Shown: positions 1 to 6,047, numbered from the stretch's first letter. The stretch is DNA of 6,349 nt from an uncultured Lachnospiraceae bacterium (GCA_947628025.1 CANQYH010000185.1:1-6349); one strand, 5' to 3'. Numbers and translations: made by a program. Notes: generated by a model not told the origin, from the sequence alone.

Positions 1-105
1 GAGAATCGAGCGGCTGCTCTTTGGGGACCTGGCTCCAAGCGAATGATTCTTGACGTGAGGACTTTGCGATTGCCCTACGATCCTGTTGGTTTCCGATAAA
101 ACTAC
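1..105. other. Unassigned non-coding left edge with a hairpin
   Basis: No credible coding frame covers this stretch. It contains a short hairpin in which TTGGGG (21-26) pairs with CTCCAA (33-38) around the six-base loop ACCTGG. A weaker pairing, CAAG with CTTG, lies just after it. The stretch sits immediately upstream of the probable tRNA promoter and could be the 3' part of a structured RNA whose 5' half lies outside the window. I could not assign it to a known RNA family, and the strand is not established. Confidence 0.3.
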
Positions 106-134
106 TTGATTTTTTCCGGAGGCTGTGATACACT
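106..134 (+). promoter_or_regulatory. Probable sigma-A promoter of the tRNA unit
   Basis: TTGATT (106-111) and TACACT (129-134) are separated by 17 bases, and a TGA triplet directly before the second box gives an extended -10. Each box matches four of six consensus positions. Transcription would begin near 141, leaving a leader of about 108 bases before tRNA-Tyr that would need processing. The next element downstream is a tRNA gene, which supports the call, but the boxes alone are only moderately convincing. Confidence 0.4.
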
Positions 135-248
135 GATTTTCGCTGGGGGATGCTTCGTGCGGCGGAGCACTCCGGTGAAAACCGCAGGACGCCTGCGGAT
201 GGGATGCGGACGGCATCCTATGGAGCAGGAGCGTTCGGGCGGGACTGT

Positions 249-330
249 GGATGGGTTCCCGAGTGGCCAAAGGGGGCAGACTGTAAATCTGTTAGCAGTG
301 CTTTCGGTGGTTCGAATCCACCTCCATCCA
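249..330 (+). tRNA. tRNA-Tyr (anticodon GUA)
   Basis: This is a class II tRNA of 82 bases that decodes UAU and UAC. The seven-pair acceptor stem is 249-255 with 323-329, ending in one G-T pair, and the discriminator is A330. The anticodon stem GCAGA/TCTGT encloses the loop CTGTAAA with anticodon GTA at 283-285. The T stem GGTGG/CCACC (306-310 with 318-322) closes the loop TTCGAAT. A long variable arm lies between the anticodon and T arms, as expected for bacterial tRNA-Tyr. The bases after 330 are TGAGG, so the 3' CCA is not encoded and must be added by the tRNA nucleotidyltransferase. It is probably co-transcribed with the tRNA-Leu downstream. Confidence 0.97.
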
Positions 331-350
331 TGAGGCGCAGCTTCGGCGGA

Positions 351-417
351 CGCGGCCGTTACGGTATGACGAGACTGTACGGCTGCGGGACGTGTGTTTC
401 GCGGGACGCGGACATAC
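351..417 (+). other. Two consecutive hairpins in the tRNA spacer
   Basis: The 115-base spacer between the two tRNA genes holds two GC-rich hairpins. In the first, 351-359 pairs with 379-387 over nine pairs, one of them G-T, around a 19-base loop. In the second, CGCG (400-403) pairs with CGCG (407-410) around GGA, and with one bulge the stem extends outward to about 392 and 417. Neither is followed by a run of T, so they are not intrinsic terminators. They may be processing structures in the dicistronic tRNA precursor, or simply a result of high GC content. Confidence 0.35.
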
Positions 418-445
418 GGGCGGGCCGGAGAGCGCCGGATCAACC

Positions 446-529
446 GCGGGTATGGTGGAATAGGCAGACACAAGAGACTTAAAATCTCTCGGGGGCGACT
501 CCGTGCCGGTTCGAGTCCGGCTACCCGCA
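446..529 (+). tRNA. tRNA-Leu (anticodon UAA)
   Basis: This is a class II tRNA of 84 bases that decodes UUA and UUG. The acceptor stem GCGGGTA (446-452) pairs perfectly with TACCCGC (522-528), with discriminator A529. The anticodon stem AGAGA/TCTCT (473-477 with 485-489) encloses the loop CTTAAAA with anticodon TAA at 480-482. A long variable arm of the leucine type follows, and the T arm GCCGG/CCGGC (505-509 with 517-521) closes the loop TTCGAGT. No CCA is encoded after the discriminator. A strong terminator begins 12 bases downstream, so this is the last gene of the tRNA unit. Confidence 0.97.
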
Positions 530-541
530 CGAGACGAATGA

Positions 542-588
542 GATCCGAACCTGTTTCCAGTGGGAGATGGGTTCGGATCATTGTTTTT
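542..588 (+). terminator. Intrinsic terminator of the tRNA unit
   Basis: A continuous 17-pair stem joins 542-558 with 563-579 around the tetraloop AGTG, with a few G-T pairs in its upper half. The outer ten pairs (GATCCGAACC with GGTTCGGATC) are perfect. A T-rich stretch follows, including five T at 584-588. The position just after tRNA-Leu and before the kinase promoter supports termination of the tRNA transcript. Confidence 0.85.
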
Positions 589-631
589 CTTCGACCGGTA
601 CGAAACCGCCTGCTTCCCCCTCAACTCTTTC

Positions 632-660
632 TGGACATTCTTCCCGTATTCTGCTATAAT
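632..660 (+). promoter_or_regulatory. Strong extended -10 promoter of the kinase gene
   Basis: TGGACA (632-637) matches the -35 consensus at five of six positions. It lies 17 bases before a perfect TATAAT (655-660), which is preceded by TGC, giving an extended -10. Transcription should begin near 667, leaving a leader of about 67 bases before the start codon at 734. The region around it is AT-rich compared with the flanking genes. No clear operator was seen. Confidence 0.8.
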
Positions 661-733
661 ATTTAAGAAAAATCACGTATTTATCTGAATAAATCACAGG
701 AACCAGTTATCGGCAGAAGGAGGGGCCGCGCCC

Positions 734-3343
734 ATGACTCGTAATGCAGCACAGGGGAAACCTGCCCAGAAAGATAAAAGCCTGACGGCTACAGGCATTG
801 TGATCGCTGTGATCGCTATACTTTTGCTCTCCGCGTTTTTCAGGATCAATACGGTACTCCGCCAGCGCGCTTTAAGCCGGCTGGAAGAGGGCGCCAACAC
901 CGCGATCGAGGAGATCACGACCAAGATTGAGCGCGACAGCCGTATTCTGAACGCGACGGCCAACATCATCTCGCAGGCAGACAATTTTGACATCGAGGCC
1001 ACGCTGGAGATCATGGAGAGCGTAAATCCGCTGCTCGAAACGATGAATGTGCGCGTGCTGCTGCCGGACGACCGCATCCTGGCCTCTGACGGCATGATCT
1101 TCACGGCGGCGGAGATCGGCAATATCTCGTTCGCGAAAGAGGCCCCGCTCGGCGAACATATCTCGAACCGCACGTACAATCTCCTGACCGGCCAGCCGAT
1201 CCTGCGGCATTTTGTGCCGATCGTTCAGGATGGGGAGACCGCCGCCCTGCTTTACGGCGTCACCGATCTGGATACCCTGCCCGACCTCCTCAATGCGGAG
1301 AATATCTACAATGGAAACGCGTTCGTCTACATCATCGACGCGAGATCCGGGGATTTCCTCGTGGATACCTGGCACGACACGCTCGGGAATATCGCCGATT
1401 TTTCCTCCGCCCAATCTGCCCGCAGGACCAAGGGCGAGAAGAGCTGGGATGAATACACGGAAGACCTGGTCAACATGAATTCCGGCTACGTCGTTTACAG
1501 CACGCCGAACACCAATGGCTGGGAGTACATGTACTACGCCCCCATCGGGGTCAACAAATGGTCGATCGCAATCGATGTGCCGGAGAGGGAAGCTTTCTCC
1601 AACGTGTTTGCGGTCCGAAACGTCTGCGTCATTCTCGGGTTTTTGATGGCTGTCACGGTCATCCTGTACTACCTGTGGATGCGGCGCAACGCGAAGCAGA
1701 TCATGGAACAGGCGGTCGAACACGCGGTTCTTACTGAGAAACTGCAGAAAGCCGAGGCGGCCGACCGGGCCAAGAGTACGTTCCTCTCCAATATGTCCCA
1801 CGATATCCGGACGCCCATGAACGCCATCATCGGCTTCACAACGCTGGCCCAGGCCAATCTGGACAACCCGGAGCGGATCCAGGAATATCTGAGGAAGATC
1901 CTCTCTTCCAGCAACCATATGCTCTCCCTGATCAACGACGTCCTGGATATGAGCCGCATCGAATCCGGCAAGCTGAATATCGAGGAAAAGGAATGTTCCA
2001 TCTCGGATATTTTCCGGGATATGCGGAATATCATACAGACGCAGATGCAGTCCAAGCAGCTGAATTTCTATATGGACACGGTGGACGTCATCGACGAGAA
2101 CATTTACTGCGACAAGCTGCATGTGAACCAGGTGCTGTTAAACCTGCTCTCCAACGCCATCAAGTTCACCCCCGCGGGCGGCACCGTGGCGCTGACGATC
2201 CGGCAGAAGCCGCGCGCGCCCAAAGGCTACGGTTCTTATGAGATCCGGGTCAAGGACACCGGCATCGGCATGAGCCCTGAATTTACGAAACATGTTTTCG
2301 AGCCCTTTGAGCGGGAGCGCAACACCACCGCCAGCGGCATCCAGGGCACGGGGCTCGGCATGGCTATCACCAAAAATATCGTCGATACGATGGGAGGCAC
2401 GATCGAGCTACACTCCGAACAGGGCAAAGGCACGGAATTTATCATCAATCTCGACTTCCGCCTCTGCACGGAACCGCAGAAAGTGGAGATTGTTCAGGAA
2501 CTTCAGGGCCTGCGCGCCCTCGTCGTGGACGACAGCTTTTCCACCTGCGACAGCGTCACCAAAATGCTCCGCCAGATCGGTATGCGCCCCGAGTGGGCGC
2601 TGCACGGCAAGGAGGCCGTCCTGCACGCCAGGCAGGCCTATGAGCTGGGCGATGAGTACCACGCCTACATCATAGACTGGTTCCTGCCGGATCTAAGTGG
2701 GCTGGAAGTGGTGCGCCAGATCCGCTCCATCGTGGGGGAGAGTACGCCGATCATCATCGTCACCGCCTATGACTGGACCGTTTTCGAGGAAGAAGCGCGC
2801 GCGGCAGGCGTGAACGCGTTCTGCAACAAGCCGATCTTCCTCTCCGAACTCAGAGATATCCTGATCGCGGCCACCGGCAATACGATCAGCGCGCAGCAGA
2901 CGGAGCCCGAGCCTGAATCTGAAGCGGAACCGTCCGGATACCCGGACGGCACGCGCCTGCTGCTGACCGAAGACAACGAGCTGAACCGGGAGATTGCGGA
3001 GGAGCTTCTCACCGACAGGGGTTTTCTCGTGGAAACGGCCGAGGATGGCACTGTCGCCGTGGAGAAAGTGAAAAATTCCGCCCCGGGCTACTATTCCCTC
3101 ATCCTTATGGACATCCAGATGCCGAAAATGAACGGCTACGACGCGACCCGGGCCATCCGCGCGCTGGATGATCCGGCTCTTGCGGGCATCCCGATCGTAG
3201 CCATGACGGCCAACGCGTTTGAGGAAGACCGCCGGCAGGCGCTGGAATGCGGCATGAACGCCCATATCGCCAAACCGATCGACGTGGAAAAGCTGCTGGA
3301 AGTACTCACGGCCATTCTAAAAGGACATACGGACCCCAAATAA
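734..3343 (+). CDS. Membrane-bound hybrid histidine kinase with two receiver domains
   Basis: An 869-residue sensor kinase that should autophosphorylate on histidine and pass phosphate to its own receivers. A short cytoplasmic N-terminus leads into a membrane segment at about 19-36. An extracytoplasmic sensor of about 250 residues follows, Cache-like by its NGNAFVYIIDARSGDFL and WEYMYYAPIGVNKWSIAI motifs, then a second membrane segment at about 293-314 and a helical linker. HisKA carries the H box SHDIRTPMN with phosphoacceptor H356. HATPase_c shows the N box around N474, G1 DTGIGM at 508-513, F box FEPF at 522-525 and G2 GTGLGM at 538-543. Receiver 1 has D599/D600, D648, T677 and K699. After a Glu/Pro-rich linker (about 721-739), receiver 2 has E746/D747, D793, T825 and K847. 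All key residues are present, so it is probably active. The ATG is fixed by AAGGAGGGG at 717-725, eight bases upstream. There is no HPt domain and no response regulator next to it, so the signal and output are unknown. Confidence 0.95.
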   Translation: MTRNAAQGKPAQKDKSLTATGIVIAVIAILLLSAFFRINTVLRQRALSRLEEGANTAIEEITTKIERDSRILNATANIISQADNFDIEATLEIMESVNPLLETMNVRVLLPDDRILASDGMIFTAAEIGNISFAKEAPLGEHISNRTYNLLTGQPILRHFVPIVQDGETAALLYGVTDLDTLPDLLNAENIYNGNAFVYIIDARSGDFLVDTWHDTLGNIADFSSAQSARRTKGEKSWDEYTEDLVNMNSGYVVYSTPNTNGWEYMYYAPIGVNKWSIAIDVPEREAFSNVFAVRNVCVILGFLMAVTVILYYLWMRRNAKQIMEQAVEHAVLTEKLQKAEAADRAKSTFLSNMSHDIRTPMNAIIGFTTLAQANLDNPERIQEYLRKILSSSNHMLSLINDVLDMSRIESGKLNIEEKECSISDIFRDMRNIIQTQMQSKQLNFYMDTVDVIDENIYCDKLHVNQVLLNLLSNAIKFTPAGGTVALTIRQKPRAPKGYGSYEIRVKDTGIGMSPEFTKHVFEPFERERNTTASGIQGTGLGMAITKNIVDTMGGTIELHSEQGKGTEFIINLDFRLCTEPQKVEIVQELQGLRALVVDDSFSTCDSVTKMLRQIGMRPEWALHGKEAVLHARQAYELGDEYHAYIIDWFLPDLSGLEVVRQIRSIVGESTPIIIVTAYDWTVFEEEARAAGVNAFCNKPIFLSELRDILIAATGNTISAQQTEPEPESEAEPSGYPDGTRLLLTEDNELNREIAEELLTDRGFLVETAEDGTVAVEKVKNSAPGYYSLILMDIQMPKMNGYDATRAIRALDDPALAGIPIVAMTANAFEEDRRQALECGMNAHIAKPIDVEKLLEVLTAILKGHTDPK

Positions 3344-3348
3344 TGGTT

Positions 3349-4476
3349 TCAGCCGCACTTGATGGTGACTCCGTTTACCTCCACCCGGTCGCTGACGGCG
3401 ATGACGATGCACTGGCGTCCGTCCACGAGCCGTGTCTCCACCATGGCCGCGGCTTCCGGTTTCACGCGGATCACTACGTCCGGAGTCTCGATGCTGAATT
3501 TTCGGGGCTCCGCGATGTTGGCGGCCATGAACGACGCGTTCTCGCCGGCCTGCACATCGAACTGCGTATCAAATTCTTCCAGGAGCGGGTCCGAGACGCC
3601 GCTTTCCTCGAAGATCCGCCGGATCTCCTGTTTGCCCAGTTCCAGCGGTTCCGGTTCTTCCTTATATTCTTCCAGTTTCTCATTCAGCGTTTCGTGGATA
3701 TTGCGGACGAGGCTGTAATCGCATTCCTCGCCCAATGTGCCGGCGATCAGCGACTGGAACGTTTCTTTCTGCGCCTTTGCCGGAAGCGGGATCCGCTCGC
3801 AGCCGAACAGGTCGCGGATGAAGCTTTCCCGCAGTTCGGCGGCATTTTTCGTATAGTAAAGCAGGGAGTGGATGTCGGTGTAGCGGTCGTTGAACGCCGG
3901 GAACAGGAAGCCGTTCACCGGCATGTCCACGATCCAGTCCTGGACGCGGTTCTCGATGCAGTTTTTCTCCGTGTTGTAGCCGAGGCCGGGTTTGGACAGC
4001 TTCACCGGGCAGATGCTCCCCAATATGTATTCGTACACATCGTCGGAGGCGTCGTACATCGTGGAACCGTCGCTGGCTTTGCCGGGCACGTCGTAGGCCA
4101 CATGGATCAGGATAATATAATAATTTTCCGCGTAGGGAAACGCCTCGATGACGCGGTCGTAAAACTGCCCGATCAGCTCGTCGTCTTTCAGGCGGCTGTC
4201 CCGCAGCTTTAAGAGAAATTCCTGCCTGCCGCCCGCGCGCTCCTCCTCCAGCGGGAAATCCAGGTTGATCAGGTTTTTGCCGACGGAGCCGGACAAGGTC
4301 TTCTTAAAGATAGTCAGGTATTTAAAAGCGTCGTCCTCCGGCAGTGACAGGAACGCCTCCTTGAGCTGTGTTTTGATATTCTTCTCCGCGTCCACATAGC
4401 AGCCGCAGATGCGGGTGATGGTGCAGCGGTCGGGAGTATATTGCCTGCGGATCTCCGCAATTTCTTTCTTATTCAT
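3349..4476 (-). CDS. DUF4317 family protein of unknown function
   Basis: A 375-residue soluble protein with no signal peptide or membrane segment. The N-terminus (MNKKEIAEIRRQYTPDRC, then TRICGCYVDAEKN) is the recognisable opening of DUF4317, a family of unknown function known from Firmicutes. Three cysteines cluster at C18, C24 and C26. The middle has a conserved-looking stretch around WIVDMPVNGFLFPAF (181-195). A Glu-rich helical part covers about 260-300. The C-terminus from about 331 alternates hydrophobic residues like beta strands. The frame stays open upstream to an ATG at 4620, but the start at 4476 fits the family N-terminus and has AGAGGT seven bases upstream (4483-4488, minus strand). 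The gene is divergent from rpsF and convergent with the kinase, and it appears to have its own promoter. Its role cannot be inferred from this context. The family assignment comes from recognition of the sequence, not a search. Confidence 0.88.
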   Translation of the reverse strand: MNKKEIAEIRRQYTPDRCTITRICGCYVDAEKNIKTQLKEAFLSLPEDDAFKYLTIFKKTLSGSVGKNLINLDFPLEEERAGGRQEFLLKLRDSRLKDDELIGQFYDRVIEAFPYAENYYIILIHVAYDVPGKASDGSTMYDASDDVYEYILGSICPVKLSKPGLGYNTEKNCIENRVQDWIVDMPVNGFLFPAFNDRYTDIHSLLYYTKNAAELRESFIRDLFGCERIPLPAKAQKETFQSLIAGTLGEECDYSLVRNIHETLNEKLEEYKEEPEPLELGKQEIRRIFEESGVSDPLLEEFDTQFDVQAGENASFMAANIAEPRKFSIETPDVVIRVKPEAAAMVETRLVDGRQCIVIAVSDRVEVNGVTIKCG

Positions 4477-4519
4477 ATTCAGACCTCTTTTCTCGTGATT
4501 TAAAAAATAGTTCCGTTTC

Positions 4520-4548
4520 ATGATAACACAAACCGGCGGGGACGGCAA
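4520..4548 (-). promoter_or_regulatory. Candidate promoter of the DUF4317 gene
   Basis: On the minus strand, TTGCCG (4548-4543) lies 17 bases before TATCAT (4525-4520), which is preceded by TGT, an extended -10. Transcription would begin near 4513 and leave a short leader of about 37 bases before the ATG at 4476. The -35 box is poor and the -10 box is good. This is the best candidate I found in the region upstream of the gene. Confidence 0.45.
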
Positions 4549-4553
4549 ATGGA

Positions 4554-4622
4554 TTTTGGCGCGCCGCTTTCCGGCGGACGCCGGGCTGGCGTAAAAATTG
4601 GCGTAAGACCGGGATGCCAAAA
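4554..4622. repeat. Short direct and inverted repeats between divergent promoters
   Basis: TGGCGTAA occurs at 4587-4594 and again at 4599-4606, 12 bases apart start to start, close to one helical turn. TTTTGGC (4554-4560) is inverted as GCCAAAA (4616-4622). Between them, CGCCG (4562-4566) can pair with CGGCG (4572-4576), or CCGGC (4571-4575) with GCCGG (4580-4584). The block lies between the candidate DUF4317 promoter and the rpsF promoter, so it could bind a regulator. The copies are short and may be chance in GC-rich DNA. Confidence 0.35.
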
Positions 4623-4655
4623 GGCGCGTTTTTATACAGATCCGAAAAAATCCGC

Positions 4656-4684
4656 TTGCATTTCCCGCCAGAATCTGCTAAAAT
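4656..4684 (+). promoter_or_regulatory. Promoter of the rpsF-ssb-rpsR operon
   Basis: TTGCAT (4656-4661) and TAAAAT (4679-4684) are separated by 17 bases, with TGC before the second box giving an extended -10. Transcription should begin near 4691, about 68 bases before rpsF. The same TGC-extended design is seen in the kinase promoter. The position directly before a ribosomal protein operon supports the call. Confidence 0.75.
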
Positions 4685-4690
4685 ACTAAT

Positions 4691-4758
4691 CCGTGACACA
4701 TCAATCCTTGCTCCCGGAGCTGAAAACGGGGGCCAGAGACCATAAGGAGGTAGAGACT
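4691..4758 (+). promoter_or_regulatory. rpsF leader with hairpin, possible S6:S18 site
   Basis: The leader can form a seven-pair hairpin, GCTCCCG (4710-4716) with CGGGGGC (4727-4733), around a ten-base loop. It ends 10 bases before the AAGGAGGT ribosome binding site (4744-4751). In a competing fold, GCTC and GAGC enclose a CCG triloop at 4714-4716. Known rpsF leaders in many bacteria bind the S6:S18 complex through a structure presenting a CCG triplet, allowing autoregulation. The match here is suggestive only, because I could not align it to that motif. Confidence 0.4.
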
Positions 4759-5046
4759 ATGAACAAATACGAATTAGCAGTTGTTCTTAGCGCAAAGCTC
4801 GAAGATGAAGAGAGAGCCGCGGCCATCGAGAAAGTGCAGGGCTATATCGCACGCTACGGCGGCACCGTGACCAATGTGGACGAGTGGGGCAAAAAGAGAC
4901 TGGCCTACGAGATCCAGAAGATGAAAGAAGGCTTCTATTACTTCATCCAGTTCGAGGCGGGGCCGGCATGCCCGGGCGAAGTGGAATCCCACGTTCGCAT
5001 CATGGAGCCGGTGATTCGGTATCTTTGCGTAAAACAGGGTGCGTAA
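4759..5046 (+). CDS. rpsF: 30S ribosomal protein S6
   Basis: A 95-residue ribosomal protein that binds S18 and 16S rRNA on the platform of the small subunit. The family signature is clear: an N-terminal NKYELAVVLSAKL strand, then WGKKRLAYEIQKMKEGFYYF (43-62), and RIMEPVIRYL (80-89) near the end. The length is normal for bacterial S6. An in-frame GTG at 4693 would add 22 residues, but it coincides with the expected transcription start and lacks a ribosome binding site. The ATG at 4759 has AAGGAGGT seven bases upstream and gives the family N-terminus. It is the first gene of the operon with ssb and rpsR. Cysteines at 71 and 90 near the C-terminus are not a feature I associate with the family. 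Confidence 0.97.
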   Translation: MNKYELAVVLSAKLEDEERAAAIEKVQGYIARYGGTVTNVDEWGKKRLAYEIQKMKEGFYYFIQFEAGPACPGEVESHVRIMEPVIRYLCVKQGA

Positions 5047-5061
5047 AGAAAGTGTGAATAT

Positions 5062-5556
5062 ATGAATAAAGTTATATTGATGGGCAGATTAACCAGAGAT
5101 CCGGAGGTTCGCTACTCGCAGGGAGAGCGTTCCATGGCGGTTGCCAGGTATTCGATCGCAGTGGATCGGAGATTTAAGCGGGACGGGGAACCGGATGCAG
5201 ATTTCTTTAACTGTACCAGCTTCGGCAAACAAGCGGAGTTCGTGGAGCGCTATCTTCATAAGGGAAGCAAGGTGGTGCTGAGCGGACGTATCCAGAATGA
5301 TAACTACACCAACAGGGAAGGCCAGATGGTATACAGCGTCCGGATCATAGTGGAGGACATTGAGTTCGCCGAGAGCAAGAATGCTTCCTCGGGCGGCGAC
5401 GGCGCGAATTATGGCGGCGGATCCGGTTACGGCGGAAACAATTACGGCGGCGATTATCAGCAGCAGTCTTCCCGGCCCGCGCCCGGCAGCGCGATCGGCG
5501 ATGGATTTATGAACATCCCGGACAGCGTCGACGACGAGGGACTTCCGTTCAATTAG
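5062..5556 (+). CDS. ssb: Single-stranded DNA-binding protein
   Basis: A 164-residue SSB that coats single-stranded DNA during replication, repair and recombination and recruits partner proteins. The OB fold covers about 1-105, with the typical start MNKVILMGRLTRDPE and the motifs FFNCTSFGKQAEFVERYLHKG and VVLSGRI. A low-complexity linker rich in Gly, Tyr, Asn and Gln (about 108-140) follows. The acidic C-terminal tip reads DDEGLPFN (157-164), with a Gly before LPF and a final Asn after Phe, unlike the DDDLPF ending common in Firmicutes. The ATG lies 15 bases after the rpsF stop. No GGAGG-type site precedes it, only a weak AAAGAAAG, so translational coupling to rpsF is likely. Placement between rpsF and rpsR is the conserved bacterial order. 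Confidence 0.97.
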   Translation: MNKVILMGRLTRDPEVRYSQGERSMAVARYSIAVDRRFKRDGEPDADFFNCTSFGKQAEFVERYLHKGSKVVLSGRIQNDNYTNREGQMVYSVRIIVEDIEFAESKNASSGGDGANYGGGSGYGGNNYGGDYQQQSSRPAPGSAIGDGFMNIPDSVDDEGLPFN

Positions 5557-5593
5557 GATTTATCGAGATTCGAAGACAGAGGAGGTACGAATC

Positions 5594-5869
5594 ATGGCAT
5601 TCAATAAGACAGATAAGCCCGCTGACGGCGCGAAAGTCAGGAGAAGCGGGAGCCCGATACGCAGAAGGAAAAAAGTTTGCGTATTCTGCGGCGAGAAGAA
5701 TGGCGAGATCGATTACAAGGACACGAATAAATTAAAGAGATACGTATCGGAGCGCGGCAAGATCCTTCCCAGGAGGATCACCGGCAACTGCGCGAAGCAC
5801 CAGAGAGCGCTGACCGTGGCGATCAAGAGAGCGCGCCACGTAGCCCTGATGCCGTATACCTGCGATTGA
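5594..5869 (+). CDS. rpsR: 30S ribosomal protein S18, zinc-binding form
   Basis: A 91-residue ribosomal protein that pairs with S6 on the 30S platform. The core motif IDYKDTNKLKRYVSERGKIL, followed by PRRITG, and the RALTVAIKRARHVALMPY end are diagnostic. C29 and C32 (VCVFC) with C66 and H69 (NCAKH) make a likely zinc site, so this is the cysteine-bearing form of S18 rather than the cysteine-free form known in other Firmicutes such as Bacillus subtilis. A basic N-terminal extension (RRSGSPIRRRKK) precedes it. AGAGGAGGT at 5578-5586, seven bases before the ATG, fixes the start. It lies 37 bases after ssb and is the last gene before a strong terminator, so it closes the operon. Confidence 0.97.
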   Translation: MAFNKTDKPADGAKVRRSGSPIRRRKKVCVFCGEKNGEIDYKDTNKLKRYVSERGKILPRRITGNCAKHQRALTVAIKRARHVALMPYTCD

Positions 5870-5880
5870 TTTCAGGCGCG

Positions 5881-5917
5881 GAGGATTCCTTTCCGAGGAG
5901 AGGGATCCTCTTTTTTT
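5881..5917 (+). terminator. Intrinsic terminator of the rpsF operon
   Basis: A 13-pair stem joins 5881-5893 with 5898-5910 around the tetraloop CGAG, with a few G-T pairs near the loop. Seven T follow directly at 5911-5917. It starts 11 bases after the rpsR stop codon. Form and position make this a clear end of the ribosomal operon. Confidence 0.95.
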
Positions 5918-5955
5918 CGGAATGTGCCGCGGGCGGAGAAACAGAAAACACGTTC

Positions 5956-5984
5956 TTGACAGTGCTGTGGAACTGACGGATAAT
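5956..5984 (+). promoter_or_regulatory. Near-consensus promoter of the methyltransferase gene
   Basis: A perfect TTGACA (5956-5961) is followed after 17 bases by GATAAT (5979-5984), five of six matches. Transcription should begin near 5991. The leader of about 57 bases contains a weak hairpin, CCGAT (5994-5998) with ATCGG (6011-6015), of uncertain meaning. The preceding terminator makes a separate promoter necessary, which supports the call. Confidence 0.8.
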
Positions 5985-6047
5985 AAGAAATGACCGATTT
6001 TTGATTTACGATCGGGAGGCAGGAGACGGAAAGGCGGTGGCACAACG

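Noticed and set aside
50..81. Alternative promoter TTGACG (50-55) with TACGAT (76-81)
   Set aside because: The spacing of 20 bases is too long for a sigma-A promoter.
84..116. Possible terminator formed by TGGTTT and AAACTA before a T run
   Set aside because: The stem is short and AT-rich and the T run starts several bases after it. The stretch fits better as part of the promoter region.
102..581. Minus-strand open frame of 159 residues over the tRNA region
   Set aside because: It runs through both tRNA genes and part of the terminator, which explain the sequence.
872..2122. Minus-strand open frame of 416 residues inside the kinase gene
   Set aside because: It lies wholly antisense to a gene with clear kinase motifs and has no recognisable domain. 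High GC at third positions explains the lack of stops.
3247..4212. Plus-strand open frame of 321 residues overlapping the kinase end and the DUF4317 gene
   Set aside because: It is antisense to the DUF4317 coding frame, its composition is skewed toward His, Arg, Val and Phe as in shadow frames, and no family is recognisable.
4477..4620. Upstream extension of the DUF4317 protein to an ATG at 4620
   Set aside because: The added 48 residues do not look like the family, would start upstream of the candidate promoter and lack a ribosome binding site. The start at 4476 has one.
4560..4633. Possible terminator: CGCGCC (4560-4565) with GGCGCG (4623-4628), then five T
   Set aside because: The loop is about 57 bases, the stem only six pairs, and no plus-strand gene ends here that would need terminating.
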